NCBI GenBank assembly: GCA_002364085.1
Contig: DEXK01000003.1
Location: forward strand, 1 to 64,000
From: Balneolaceae bacterium UBA3186
GTDB lineage: Bacteria; Bacteroidota; Rhodothermia; Balneolales; Balneolaceae
DNA: 64,000 bases
Direction: 5' to 3'
Shown here: piece after piece, positions 47,329-57,047 of the stretch
Numbering within the stretch: position 1 is the first letter of the stretch
How the letters are laid out: the number at the start of each line of letters is the position of its first letter
Notes under the pieces: generated by a model
Told to the model about the DNA's origin: nothing
Database searches by the model: none
The model's input: the letters and a program-made list of their open reading frames with translations, nothing else
Program-made: the position numbers and the translations under genes

Positions 47329-47793
47329 TTAGTTATTAATTATCTCAAATAGGTCAGATTCTACACTTACATTAACCTCTTCAATAATCCTTCCAATTTC
47401 TTTTCCATTGCGGTAAACTATAAATGTAGGTGTCCTTTTAATATTATTTGCCTCAATAATATCCTTAGGTCCTCGGCGCCTGTATTCAAGAGCTGTATAT
47501 TTTGCAGTAAAAAAAGGATTATTAGCAGAATCCATTACTTTAAAGAAAGCTGGGATCTCCCTTTTACTGTCATGGCACCACATTCCCATAAAAACATCAA
47601 TAAGAATTGAATCCTTAACCTGAGCCAATTTAGAAATGATCTCTTTATCAGGTTCGTACCGCTCAGCATATAGATCAAAAATTTTAACTTCTCTGATTTG
47701 AGCTTCTGTAACTGGTCCACTCAAATATTCATCTTGTGCATTTACAGTAAACCCAAAGAAGGTAAATAATAGAAGTAATGGATATATTTTCAT
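47329..47793 (-). CDS. Exported thioredoxin-like protein (single Cys)
   Basis: This protein of about 154 residues has a signal peptide ending near residue 19 (FTVNAQ) when started at ATG 47793. The thioredoxin fold is indicated by VFMGMWCHDSKREIPAFF in the active-site position and RTPTFIVYRNGKEIGRI with the cis-proline. The active site reads CHDS, with one cysteine only, so it may work as a monothiol or non-redox member. Monocistronic. Confidence 0.8.
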   Translation of the reverse strand: MKIYPLLLLFTFFGFTVNAQDEYLSGPVTEAQIREVKIFDLYAERYEPDKEIISKLAQVKDSILIDVFMGMWCHDSKREIPAFFKVMDSANNPFFTAKYTALEYRRRGPKDIIEANNIKRTPTFIVYRNGKEIGRIIEEVNVSVESDLFEIINN

Positions 47794-47861
47794 TATGAGC
47801 ATTTATAAGTTCAGTACATTACATTGAAACATCATAAGCATTCAAAAGATTAAGTAAAAGT

Positions 47862-48260
47862 ATGGCGAGTATTTTCTCTAAAATTATAGAAGGTGAGATT
47901 CCTTGTTACAAAATTGCTGAGGATGAACACTATTTTTCATTTTTGGATATCAATCCGATTGCAGAAGGGCATACATTGGTTATTCCTAAAAAGGAAGTAG
48001 ACTATGTATTTGATCTTTCTGATGAAACATTGCAAGGTTTAATCAGTTTTTCCAAAAAAGTTGCAAAGGCCATAGATAGTTCACTTGGTACCATCAGAAC
48101 AGGCTTAATTGTAGAAGGTTTAGAAGTACCTCATGCTCATATTCATTTGATCCCTATTTATTTTGAGGGACAACCTGTAAGTTTAGGGAGAAAAACAGGA
48201 GTAAGTGAATCCAGAATGAAGGAATTAGCATCATTAATAAGCAATGCGGTTGAATTATGA
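47862..48260 (+). CDS. HIT family nucleotide hydrolase
   Basis: This 132-residue histidine-triad protein has IIEGEIPCYKIAEDE at its start, FLDINPIAEGHTLVIPKKE, and the triad HAHIHLIP near residue 90. HIT proteins hydrolyse purine nucleoside phosphoramidates or dinucleotides. It overlaps aroQ by 4 bp and should be co-transcribed with it. Confidence 0.93.
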   Translation: MASIFSKIIEGEIPCYKIAEDEHYFSFLDINPIAEGHTLVIPKKEVDYVFDLSDETLQGLISFSKKVAKAIDSSLGTIRTGLIVEGLEVPHAHIHLIPIYFEGQPVSLGRKTGVSESRMKELASLISNAVEL

Positions 48261-48688
48261 AGATAATGATCATAAACGGACCTAATTTAAATCTGTTAGG
48301 CGCAAGAGATACAGGAATTTACGGAACAGGTACATTGGAAGATCTTCAAGGATTTATTTCAAAGTCATTTAAAGAACATGAAATTTCTTATTTCCAAAGT
48401 AATATTGAAGGCGAGATCATAAACAAGCTGCAGGAGTCAATGAGTGATGGAACAGAAGGTTTAGTGACAAACCTGGGAGCTTATACACACACATCGGTAG
48501 CTTTAAGAGATGCTTTGGAACCAATTAAGTTCCCAAAAGTAGAAGTTCATATTTCTAATATACATGCTCGTGAATCCTTTCGTGAAAAGTCTTTAACTGG
48601 TGAAGTGATGGACGGAATAATCACCGGCTTTGGAAAGCATAGCTATATTCTTGGTATACAAGCTATAGAACATCTGTCAAATAATTAA
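48257..48688 (+). CDS. aroQ: Type II 3-dehydroquinate dehydratase
   Basis: This 143-residue dodecameric enzyme forms 3-dehydroshikimate. It shows IINGPNLNLLGARDTGIYG (with the catalytic Tyr), QSNIEGEIINKLQE, NLGAYTHTSVALRDAL and VEVHISNIHARESFREKS with the catalytic His. It follows the HIT gene with overlap and precedes the flippase gene by 3 bp. Confidence 0.96.
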   Translation: MKIMIINGPNLNLLGARDTGIYGTGTLEDLQGFISKSFKEHEISYFQSNIEGEIINKLQESMSDGTEGLVTNLGAYTHTSVALRDALEPIKFPKVEVHISNIHARESFREKSLTGEVMDGIITGFGKHSYILGIQAIEHLSNN

Positions 48689-48691
48689 CTC

Positions 48692-50173
48692 TTGAAACAG
48701 CTTAAAGAACTTTTTTCCGATACACTTATCTACGGGGTAAGCAGCGTCTTTACTCGGTTTATAAGTTATCTACTTGTTCCGTTTTACACTGGGGTCTTTA
48801 ATACCGATGAATATGGTATAGTCAGCCTGATCTATGTCCTCATTGCATTCCTAAATGTTGTTTTTACCTATGGAATGGAATCAACGTATTTCAAGTACGC
48901 CAAAGACAGAGGCAAAGCAAAAGATATTTTTAAGACATTACAACTATGTTTGTTGGGCTCAACCATAGTGCTTGTAGCTATAGTTTGGTTTCTGAACCCT
49001 ATACTTAATCCCATTATAGGATTAGCAGAACCATTTCCACTATTTACTTTGATGTTGGGAATTCTGGCATTCGATACAATGGCGGCCGTACCTTTTGCTG
49101 AGCTGAGATTAGGGCGCAGACCAGTACTTTTTGCTTTTCTTAAAATGCTGAATGTACTTATTAATATTGGCTTGAATCTGTATTTAATTCTGGAATTACA
49201 ATATGGTATTGAGGCGGTTCTGATCAGTAATATCCTTGCTTCCATTGTTACTGCAGTGCTAGTGTGGTTTGTGACTTTTGATATGATGAAAGGTTCATGG
49301 GATACGGAAGTTCTTAAAAAGGCACTGGTGTTTGGTTTGCCGTTTGTTCCTGCCGGAATCGGTTATGTGATCAATGAAATGATAGATCGTATTTTTTTAA
49401 AGAAAATGGATTCTGAAACACTTACATCCTTATACGGTTTAGCTAAAGATGGTAGTGTTTATAGCGGAGAAGATATCGTTGGTATCTATTCGGCAGGATA
49501 TAAATTAGCTGTGGTAATGTTACTTTTTGTAACCGTATTTAAATTTGCCTGGCAGCCTTTTTTTATGAGAAAATCGGAAGAAGAAGACGCTCCGAAACTA
49601 TTCTCTGAGACTTTCAGATATTTTAATTTAGGCGCAGCGTTTATATTCATTTTCTTTTCGCTGTTTATTTCTTTTATAGTTCAGATAAAAATTCCATTTA
49701 CCGATGCTACATTAATTGGAAGAGATTATTGGCTTGGTCTAAATATTGTGTCTCCACTTCTAATGGCTTATTGGTTTCAGGGTTGGTATATCAATTTTTC
49801 AGCAGGGATCTTTATCGGAGACAAAACAAAAGTTTTGGCATTTATAACTCTTATTGGGTCGGTGATTACCGTGTTAGGAAATTACATTTTTGTGCCCTAT
49901 TTCGGAATGATAGCATCTGCATACACTACATTATGTAGCTATGCTGTAATGGCAATGGTTATCTACTTTTATTCTAAAAAAGCATTTGATGTACCTTATA
50001 AACTTTGGCAGGGATTTTTTGTGATTGCAATAGCTGAATTCAGTCTTGCATTAAAACCTACTTTTAAAAGTATTATAGGATCGGAATTCTGGGCATCCGC
50101 TGTATTATTCATAGTTGCGATGGGGGTTTTAGCACTTATGACGACGAAGAATTTCTTTCTGAAAGAACGTTAA
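48692..50173 (+). CDS. Oligosaccharide flippase family protein
   Basis: This 493-residue MOP/Wzx-type membrane protein has 12-14 transmembrane segments, opening LKELFSDTLIYGVSSVFTRFISYLLVPFYTGVF. Such proteins flip lipid-linked glycans or other lipid-carried precursors. No glycosyltransferase or polymerase genes lie beside it, so the cargo is unknown. The TTG start 3 bp after the aroQ stop suggests an operon. Confidence 0.88.
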   Translation: MKQLKELFSDTLIYGVSSVFTRFISYLLVPFYTGVFNTDEYGIVSLIYVLIAFLNVVFTYGMESTYFKYAKDRGKAKDIFKTLQLCLLGSTIVLVAIVWFLNPILNPIIGLAEPFPLFTLMLGILAFDTMAAVPFAELRLGRRPVLFAFLKMLNVLINIGLNLYLILELQYGIEAVLISNILASIVTAVLVWFVTFDMMKGSWDTEVLKKALVFGLPFVPAGIGYVINEMIDRIFLKKMDSETLTSLYGLAKDGSVYSGEDIVGIYSAGYKLAVVMLLFVTVFKFAWQPFFMRKSEEEDAPKLFSETFRYFNLGAAFIFIFFSLFISFIVQIKIPFTDATLIGRDYWLGLNIVSPLLMAYWFQGWYINFSAGIFIGDKTKVLAFITLIGSVITVLGNYIFVPYFGMIASAYTTLCSYAVMAMVIYFYSKKAFDVPYKLWQGFFVIAIAEFSLALKPTFKSIIGSEFWASAVLFIVAMGVLALMTTKNFFLKER

Positions 50174-50256
50174 CGGCTTCGATCGTATATTTTAGTTGAA
50201 TTTTTGAGCGTATATTTTTTACAATTCCTGAATTCAGCATTAATTATACTTCAAGT

Positions 50257-51360
50257 ATGAAAACAACAGTATTTCTAATTCTCAGTTTAGTATTGATGAG
50301 CAGCGTGACTAATGCTCAAGATGTTGATACTGCCATGACTTTCGAGGAGTACGATCCTATTTCTACCTTAGTGGTTCCCGGAGAGAAAATTACTAAAGCA
50401 AAATTTCCTTTCATAGATGTTCATAGTCATCATTGGAGAATGGCAACCCAGGACCTCAAGCAGCTAGCTTCTGAAATGGAAGACCTGAATATGAAAGTGA
50501 TTGTGAATTTAAGTGGGCGTTCGGGAGAACAGTTGAAAGCAATATCAGATAACATCACAGCAAGCGGATTGAACAGGTTTATTGTATTCGCAAATATTGA
50601 CTTTAGCGGAATAGATGAAGAAGGATGGACAGAAAAAGCTGTAAACCAACTTCAGGTTGATTATGACAACGGCGCTAGAGGGATAAAGATATTTAAAAAT
50701 CTTGGGCTCACAGTTTTGGATTCTAATGGCAACCGCGTACAAACCGATGACCCTAGAATCGACCCCGTTTGGGCGAAGGCCGGAGAGCTTGGAATTCCGG
50801 TATTGATACACACTGGAGAACCGGCGGTATTCTGGGCACCTATTGATGAGAAAAATGAACGCTGGTTGGAAATGAAAAACTTCCCGGATAGGCACAGAGG
50901 AGATACAACCAGATTTCCAAGTTGGGAAATTGTAATGGCAGAGCAATGGAATGTATTCAGAAAACATCCGCAAACGAATTTTATAAATGCACATTTAGGG
51001 TGGATGGCGAATGACTTGGAAAGGCTTGGGCGGCATCTCGATGAATTTCCAAATGTATACACTGAAATCGCTGCAGTTATAGCAGAGTTAGGACGTCAAC
51101 CCAGATTTGCCAAAGAGTTTTTTATTAAATATCAGGACCGATTGCTATTCGGAAAAGATACATATAGACCCGAAGAGTACTACACTTATTTCAGAGTATT
51201 GGAAAGCGAGGATGAATATTTCGACTATTTCAGAAAGAGACATGCTTTTTGGAAAATGTATGGATTGAATCTTCCGGATAATGTGTTGAAAAAAGTGTAT
51301 TACAAAAATGCTTTAAAAATAATACCGGGTATCGATAAAAATTTATTCCCGGATAACTAA
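50257..51360 (+). CDS. Exported amidohydrolase family protein
   Basis: This 367-residue TIM-barrel protein has a signal peptide ending near residue 21 (VTNAQ). Family features are FIDVHSHHWRM near residue 50, PVLIHTGEP, FINAHLGWMAND and LLFGKDTYRPEEY. It belongs to the Amidohydro_2 group, which includes decarboxylases and lactonases. The reaction is not determined. The DUF2911 gene follows after 23 bp. Confidence 0.85.
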   Translation: MKTTVFLILSLVLMSSVTNAQDVDTAMTFEEYDPISTLVVPGEKITKAKFPFIDVHSHHWRMATQDLKQLASEMEDLNMKVIVNLSGRSGEQLKAISDNITASGLNRFIVFANIDFSGIDEEGWTEKAVNQLQVDYDNGARGIKIFKNLGLTVLDSNGNRVQTDDPRIDPVWAKAGELGIPVLIHTGEPAVFWAPIDEKNERWLEMKNFPDRHRGDTTRFPSWEIVMAEQWNVFRKHPQTNFINAHLGWMANDLERLGRHLDEFPNVYTEIAAVIAELGRQPRFAKEFFIKYQDRLLFGKDTYRPEEYYTYFRVLESEDEYFDYFRKRHAFWKMYGLNLPDNVLKKVYYKNALKIIPGIDKNLFPDN

Positions 51361-51383
51361 TCAAACAACTTAATACTACTGAA

Positions 51384-51920
51384 ATGAAAGCTTTATTAAA
51401 ATTGGGAGCGCTTGCAGTATTTGCTGTGCTTCTTTCATCAGAACTAACATTTGCTCAGGAAAGAGGAAAAGGTAATCGTCCCAGCCCTAATGCAGCAGTA
51501 AGTCAAGACATTGGATCTACCACAGTTTCTATTACTTATGGACGCCCCGGACTTAAAGGAAGAAGTTTAGCTACTCTGGCTAAGCCCGGTCAGGTTTGGA
51601 GAACAGGAGCTAATGAATCAACTGTAATTACTTTTTCTGAAGATGTAATGTTTGGTGGAAAAGAAGTTAAGGCAGGAACATATTCATTGTACACTATTCC
51701 CGGAGAAAACTGGACGTTTATACTGAATAGTAAGCTTAGTTGGGGAACTCAGTATGACGAGTCGCAGGATGTTGTAAGAGTACCAGCTGCAGTTACAACC
51801 GAAGGTGCTTCAAGTTTTGAAAGATTCACAATCTATTTTGATACTCTTTCAGACACGAAAGCTCATTTGAATCTCCAATGGGGGAAGACAATGACAGCAA
51901 TTCCAATTACTACTAAGTAA
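51384..51920 (+). CDS. DUF2911 protein
   Basis: This 178-residue exported protein has a signal peptide ending near residue 24 (LTFAQ). DUF2911 signatures are VSITYGRPGLKGR, PGQVWRTGANESTVITFSEDV and AGTYSLYTIPGENWTFILN. The family's function is unknown. A terminator follows at 51941-51968. Confidence 0.9.
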   Translation: MKALLKLGALAVFAVLLSSELTFAQERGKGNRPSPNAAVSQDIGSTTVSITYGRPGLKGRSLATLAKPGQVWRTGANESTVITFSEDVMFGGKEVKAGTYSLYTIPGENWTFILNSKLSWGTQYDESQDVVRVPAAVTTEGASSFERFTIYFDTLSDTKAHLNLQWGKTMTAIPITTK

Positions 51921-51940
51921 TTAGAAATTTTTACTACTTT

Positions 51941-51968
51941 AAAGGAGCTCAAAAGGGCTCCTTTTTTT
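51941..51968 (+). terminator. Rho-independent terminator
   Basis: AAAGGAGC and GGCTCCTTT form the stem and seven T follow. It separates the DUF2911 gene from the CotH gene. Confidence 0.9.
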
Positions 51969-51983
51969 ATGCAACCTATTTTT

Positions 51984-54317
51984 ATGAAACAATTACTGAC
52001 AATTGTATGCTTTTCTATTTTCTGCTCAACTGCAGCATTAAGTCAATCAGGTTCTAAATGGCTTTTTGATGATTCAACCTTGCCGGAAGTAAGAATTACG
52101 ATTGATCCCGATTCACTCGCTGAGATTTTAGATGATGAAAACCAGCAAAGCGATCATGAATTTATTGCCTCTTTCAGCATTACAAAGAATGGGGAAACTG
52201 AAGTAGTGGATAGTGTCGGTTTCAGATTGAGGGGAAACACTTCCAGAGCTTCTCAGAAGAAATCATTCAAAGTATCCTTCGATACATTTATTGACGGTAG
52301 AGAATATCGTGGATTGGATAAAATGAATATTAACGGAGAGCATAACGATCCTACGATATTGAGAGCTAAATTAAGTTGGGATATTTTCGAAAAGATGGAA
52401 GTTAAAGCTCCCAGATCTAATCATGTAGCCTTCTACATCAACGATGTATTTTATGGTTTGTACCTAAATGTAGAGCACATTGATAATGAATTTCTGAAAA
52501 AAGAATTTGATGGTGATTCCGGCAACTTATATAAATGCCTCTATCCCGCCGATCTAAGTTATCGGGGACCAAATTCTGATGATTATAGTGGTTATGAAGA
52601 ATTTGGCAGAAGACCTTATGATCTTAAAACAAACGAAGAAGAAAATGATTATTCCGGATTAGCTTCTTTTATTGAATTCTTAAACAACTCAAACGATCAG
52701 GATTTTGAGGAACAAGTTCATGATTATTTGGATGTAGATGCTACTCTTAGATGGATGGCCATTGATGTGTTGACAGGTAATTGGGATAACTACTCATTCA
52801 ACAAGAATAACTTCTATTTATACCACTCGCCTGAAGATGGACGGTTTGTAGTAATACCTTATGATTATGACAATACACTTGGAGTCGATTTCTTTGGCAT
52901 AGATTGGGGAGTTAGAAATATTTATAACTGGGGAAACCAGAATGAATCCAGGCCATTGACAAACCGTCTTTTAGGAGTCCAAAAATTCAAAGATTGGTTC
53001 AGTTATTACCTAAATGAAACTATTGAAGTTGCTTTTAATGAGGACAGCCTATTTCCAAAGATCGACCGATTAAAGGCTTTGGTTCAAACATCAGCTGAAG
53101 CCGACACGTTTAGAACAAAAGACTGGCCGGCGCTAGATTTTGAAGATTATGATAAGTCTTTCACTCAAGCTTTAGGTGGGCATGTTCCGTATGGTTTGAA
53201 ACCCTTCATTACTCAAAGAACCAATTCAGCTTTGAGCCAGCTTCAGCTTAATAATATCTATCCGATTATACATTCGTCTTCTTCAAAGCTTCTTACAGAT
53301 AGTGGAAATAAAACCATTATTGTTGAAGCTACAGTAAATGATCATGATCTGAATATTGTAAGCGCTAAATTGGATATCATCGAAATACTGAATCCATTCG
53401 AGCTTAGAGATGATGGAGAAGGCTTTGACAAAACTGCCGGAGATGGAATTTATACAGGAGCTAAAGAAATAGCGTCTTATTCAGGTGATATAAACTTTTT
53501 TGTGTTGGCTCAGGATCGGCAAGGAAAAACAAGCCGGTATCCACAAAACCCGGCAAAGAAAATAGTACAGGAAAATTCGGATGTTGCTTCTGATCTTGTT
53601 ATCAATGAAATAATGGCAAGTAACAGTTCAACCATTCAGGATGAATCAGGTTCTTATCCGGATTGGGTTGAGATTTTTAATAATACAGCAGATGAGATCT
53701 CTTTAAGCGGGTATTTTCTCACAGATGACCTGGCTAATCCCGGTAAATGGGCATTCCCGGATACAACAATTACGAAAGAAGGATTTTTAATTGTTTGGGC
53801 AGATGATGATGAAAAGGAAGGGCCTATGCACGCTTCTTTCAATTTGAATAAGAGTGGAGAAGATCTGGGGTTATATAAAAAGAATGGAAATAATTTTGAA
53901 GCTGTGAACACGCTTACATTTGGTGAACAGACCACGGATGTATCGTACGCAAGAAATGGAGATGGAGCTAGTTCTTTTGTGTTCAGGAGCGAGCCTACAC
54001 CGGGAGCTACAAATGGAATTATCCTAAGTGCAGGTGATAATTCAGAAATCCCTCGAAATGTAACGTTGTATCAAAATTACCCGAATCCTTTTAACCCAAG
54101 TACAACAATTTCTTTCGGACTGGATAAACAGGATAAAGTGACACTCGAAATTTTCAATATCACAGGTCAATTAGTAGAAACTATAACAAGTGAGGTGTTT
54201 GGTGCGGGAAATCATTCGGTAAAGTTTCGTGCTGATAATCTGTCAAGCGGAGTGTACTTTTACAGGCTTAGAACATCAAGTTCAACACAGACAAAGAAAT
54301 TTACGCTTATTAAGTAA
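51984..54317 (+). CDS. Secreted CotH-kinase / lamin-tail protein with type IX sorting domain
   Basis: This protein of about 777 residues has a signal peptide (STAALSQ). The CotH kinase-like domain (about 40-430) has VGFRLRGNTSR, DKMNINGEH, YGLYLNVEHIDNEFLKK and IPYDYDNTLGVD. A lamin-tail domain follows (about 540-640: INEIMASNSSTIQDESGSYPDWVEIFN), then a sorting domain beginning LYQNYPNPFNPSTTISFGL and ending in KKFTLIK. It is probably exported by type IX secretion. ATG 51984 is preferred because the ATG at 51969 abuts the terminator T run. Confidence 0.88.
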   Translation: MKQLLTIVCFSIFCSTAALSQSGSKWLFDDSTLPEVRITIDPDSLAEILDDENQQSDHEFIASFSITKNGETEVVDSVGFRLRGNTSRASQKKSFKVSFDTFIDGREYRGLDKMNINGEHNDPTILRAKLSWDIFEKMEVKAPRSNHVAFYINDVFYGLYLNVEHIDNEFLKKEFDGDSGNLYKCLYPADLSYRGPNSDDYSGYEEFGRRPYDLKTNEEENDYSGLASFIEFLNNSNDQDFEEQVHDYLDVDATLRWMAIDVLTGNWDNYSFNKNNFYLYHSPEDGRFVVIPYDYDNTLGVDFFGIDWGVRNIYNWGNQNESRPLTNRLLGVQKFKDWFSYYLNETIEVAFNEDSLFPKIDRLKALVQTSAEADTFRTKDWPALDFEDYDKSFTQALGGHVPYGLKPFITQRTNSALSQLQLNNIYPIIHSSSSKLLTDSGNKTIIVEATVNDHDLNIVSAKLDIIEILNPFELRDDGEGFDKTAGDGIYTGAKEIASYSGDINFFVLAQDRQGKTSRYPQNPAKKIVQENSDVASDLVINEIMASNSSTIQDESGSYPDWVEIFNNTADEISLSGYFLTDDLANPGKWAFPDTTITKEGFLIVWADDDEKEGPMHASFNLNKSGEDLGLYKKNGNNFEAVNTLTFGEQTTDVSYARNGDGASSFVFRSEPTPGATNGIILSAGDNSEIPRNVTLYQNYPNPFNPSTTISFGLDKQDKVTLEIFNITGQLVETITSEVFGAGNHSVKFRADNLSSGVYFYRLRTSSSTQTKKFTLIK

Positions 54318-54348
54318 ACACTAACAAAAAATACTACAGAGAATGCGT

Positions 54349-55491
54349 TTAGTTAGTGTTTAGTAGTTTATTTTTTACAGCTTTGTAATACTCTTCATAC
54401 TGATTTACTACCAGATCCTGATTAAACAGTTCGGCTCGTTTACGTGCATTTTTGCTCATTCGATCATGAAGTTCGGGATTAGTTAGTATTTCCACCGCAT
54501 TTTCTGCCATGCAATCAATATCATCGAGATCACAAAGAAAACCGGTTTCTCCCTGAACATTTACCTCTGGTAATCCGCCTATGTTTGAACTAATTACAGG
54601 TACCGAGCAACTCATTGCTTCTAAAGCTGCTAGCCCAAAAGTTTCTGAACCTGAAGGAATCAAAAACAGGTCTGCTATGGAAAGCACTTCTTCTACCTGA
54701 TCGAGTTTGCCTAAAAACCGTACATGATCACAGATCCCAAGATCTCGACATTGTTGCTCAGTTCTCTGTCGTTCAGGGCCGTCGCCAACTAATAAAAGTT
54801 TTGCAGGTATGCCGTGTTTAAGGATTCTGTCAAATACAGTAACAACTTCAGGGACGCGCTTAACTTTTCGGAAATTAGATACATGAACAACTACCTTTTC
54901 TCCATCAGGGCAAATAGCTCTTTTGAAATGACTTTTGTTGGATTTTTGAAACCTCTCCAGGTCTATAAAATTGGGAATTACTTCGATATCGGTTTTAATT
55001 TCAAAACGTTCACAGGTTTCTCTTCTCAGATAATCAGAAACAGCAGTAACTCCGTCACTTTTATTTATTGAAAACTCTACTACGTGTTTATAGCTGGGAT
55101 CACTTCCTACTAAGGTGATATCTGTTCCATGTAAAGTAGTAACAACCGGAACATGGATTCCTTTTTCCGCCATTATTTGCTTGGCTAAATAGGCACTTGT
55201 TGCATGAGGAAGTGCATAATGAACGTGAAGAAGATCAAGGTTCTCATATTCGATCAAGTTTACCATTTGAGAAGCTAAAGCCAGCGCATACGGCGGATAT
55301 TCAAACAATGGATACGCATTTATTGCTACCTCATGGTAAAAAATATTGGAGTCAAGCGTTTCTAATCTAGCCGGTTTAGCATAACTCATCATATGGATTT
55401 TATGACCTTTTGAGGCCAGCACCTTAGCTAATTCAGTAGCAACTACTCCGCTTCCACCAAAGGTAGGGTAACAAACAATGCCAATATTCAT
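54349..55491 (-). CDS. bshA: Bacillithiol synthase BshA
   Basis: This 380-residue GT4 glycosyltransferase joins UDP-GlcNAc to L-malate, the first step of bacillithiol synthesis. BshA hallmarks are IGIVCYPTFGGSGVVATELAKVLASKGHKIH, VPVVTTLHGTDITLVG, VVVHVSNFRKVKR and PSGSETFGLAALEAMSC. bshB and bshC are not in this window. It is convergent with the CotH gene, 31 bp apart. Confidence 0.94.
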   Translation of the reverse strand: MNIGIVCYPTFGGSGVVATELAKVLASKGHKIHMMSYAKPARLETLDSNIFYHEVAINAYPLFEYPPYALALASQMVNLIEYENLDLLHVHYALPHATSAYLAKQIMAEKGIHVPVVTTLHGTDITLVGSDPSYKHVVEFSINKSDGVTAVSDYLRRETCERFEIKTDIEVIPNFIDLERFQKSNKSHFKRAICPDGEKVVVHVSNFRKVKRVPEVVTVFDRILKHGIPAKLLLVGDGPERQRTEQQCRDLGICDHVRFLGKLDQVEEVLSIADLFLIPSGSETFGLAALEAMSCSVPVISSNIGGLPEVNVQGETGFLCDLDDIDCMAENAVEILTNPELHDRMSKNARKRAELFNQDLVVNQYEEYYKAVKNKLLNTN

Positions 55492-55647
55492 GTGTATTCT
55501 TTTATTTTTTGAAGGTAAATAATAATACCCGTTTTCAGAATTTCTAACACAACCTTTAACAGATTGGTTTCATAAAAAGTTTACAATGACTATGCAGTAT
55601 TATGTATATTTACAGCCTTGAATAAGTAACATAATTGAAGTTATATA

Positions 55648-56406
55648 ATGGCAGGACATTCTAAATGGGCGAATATTCGCCATAAGAAAGCAAAGGAAGA
55701 CTCCAAACGATCTAAAGTTTTTACTAAAGTGATCAAGGAGTTAACGGTAGCCGCTCGTGAAGGAGGTGGAGATCCGACCGGGAATCCGCGTTTATCACTT
55801 GCAATCGATAATGCCAAAGCTGTAAATCTTCCCAAAGATAATATGGAGCGCGCCATAAAGCGTGGAACGGGAGAGGGGGATGACGCCGCTACTTATGAAG
55901 AAGTTACTTTTGAAGGTTATGGACCGGGTGGGATCGCCTATTTTGTTGAGGTAACCACAGATAATAATACTCGCTCTGTAGCAGATATTCGTCATATTTT
56001 TACTAAGCATGGTGGGAATATGGGTACGAATGGTTCTGTGAGTTTCCTGTTTGAGCAAAAAGGAATGATAAGAGTTTTAGCAGAGGGAAAGGACGAAGAG
56101 GAGTTTATGCTGGAAGCTATTGAAGCGGGTGCAGATGATATACAATCAGAAGATGAGTTTTTCGTTGTGTATACCACTCGTGAAGAACTTTTTAATGTTC
56201 GAAAAGCATTAGAAGATGGAGGAAATAAAATCGAGTCAGCTGAGTTGGTTCGAGAAGCAACTACAGAAACCAAAGTAGATGCTGAAACGGCTCTTTCAAA
56301 TTTAAAAATGATGGATAAGTTTGAAGACAATGATGACGTGACCAATGTGTTCACCAATATGTTGATGGATGAAGAAACAATACAAGTTGCTGAAAACATG
56401 GAATAA
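55648..56406 (+). CDS. YebC/PmpR family protein
   Basis: This 252-residue protein is annotated either as a transcription regulator or as an aid to translation of proline stretches. Signature blocks are AGHSKWANIRHKKAKEDSKRSKVFTK, GGGDPTGNPRL, YEEVTFEGYGPGGIA and NGSVSFLFEQKG. It lies 3 bp upstream of the Bat-type genes. Confidence 0.95.
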   Translation: MAGHSKWANIRHKKAKEDSKRSKVFTKVIKELTVAAREGGGDPTGNPRLSLAIDNAKAVNLPKDNMERAIKRGTGEGDDAATYEEVTFEGYGPGGIAYFVEVTTDNNTRSVADIRHIFTKHGGNMGTNGSVSFLFEQKGMIRVLAEGKDEEEFMLEAIEAGADDIQSEDEFFVVYTTREELFNVRKALEDGGNKIESAELVREATTETKVDAETALSNLKMMDKFEDNDDVTNVFTNMLMDEETIQVAENME

Positions 56407-56409
56407 AGA

Positions 56410-57045
56410 ATGATAAAAACGGTGCTTTACATATTTATTGGATTTCTTTTTGTTGCTTCCGGGGATGGAAGAGAAGCAAACAAAGCGTACAACGAAGGTA
56501 ATTATGCTTTAGCAGATTCTCTATTCCGATTAGCTTTGGAAGAAGATCCGGAAAATGCGAAGCTGTATTTCAATCTTGGTAATGCATTGGCAAAGCAAGG
56601 TAAAGTAGAAGACGCAATTGAGGCATATCTGAATTCTCAGGAATACGCAAAAACGGATGAGGATAAAGCTCTTGCGCAATACAACATTGGAACCATTCTG
56701 GCTGAAAACGAAGACTGGAAACCGGCTGCTCATCATTTCAGAAATTCCTTAAAATTGAATCCGGGTGATTATGAAGCAAAACATAATTATGAATTAGCTG
56801 CTAAAAAAGCCTCGGATGAAGAGAATGAGCAAAATCAGGATCAGCAAAACCAAGATCAGGAGAAAGAACCTCCAACAGAGTACGCTAAAGCCATAAAAAA
56901 AAGGGCAGAGCAATTGGTAGCAGAGCAAAGATATCAGGAAGCATTCAACTTGATGGAAAGCGCCGCCGCAAACGACAAGACCGTTCAGCCTAACTACAAT
57001 GATTTTATGGAACGAATTAAGACCGTAAGCACTATAGACAACTAA
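56410..57045 (+). CDS. BatC-like TPR protein
   Basis: This 211-residue protein has an N-terminal hydrophobic signal (about 1-18). Two to three TPRs follow (ANKAYNEGNYALADSLFRLALEEDP, AKLYFNLGNALAKQGKVEDAIEAY, ALAQYNIGTILAENEDWKPAAHHF). A short Q/N/D-rich linker and a helical tail end the protein. This layout fits BatC of Bat aerotolerance operons, and batD/batE homologues follow directly. Confidence 0.75.
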   Translation: MIKTVLYIFIGFLFVASGDGREANKAYNEGNYALADSLFRLALEEDPENAKLYFNLGNALAKQGKVEDAIEAYLNSQEYAKTDEDKALAQYNIGTILAENEDWKPAAHHFRNSLKLNPGDYEAKHNYELAAKKASDEENEQNQDQQNQDQEKEPPTEYAKAIKKRAEQLVAEQRYQEAFNLMESAAANDKTVQPNYNDFMERIKTVSTIDN

Positions 57046-57047
57046 TT

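Noticed and set aside
54317..54360. AACACTAAC/GTTAGTGTT inverted repeat as a terminator
   Set aside because: No T run directly follows on either strand and the right arm lies inside the 3' end of bshA.
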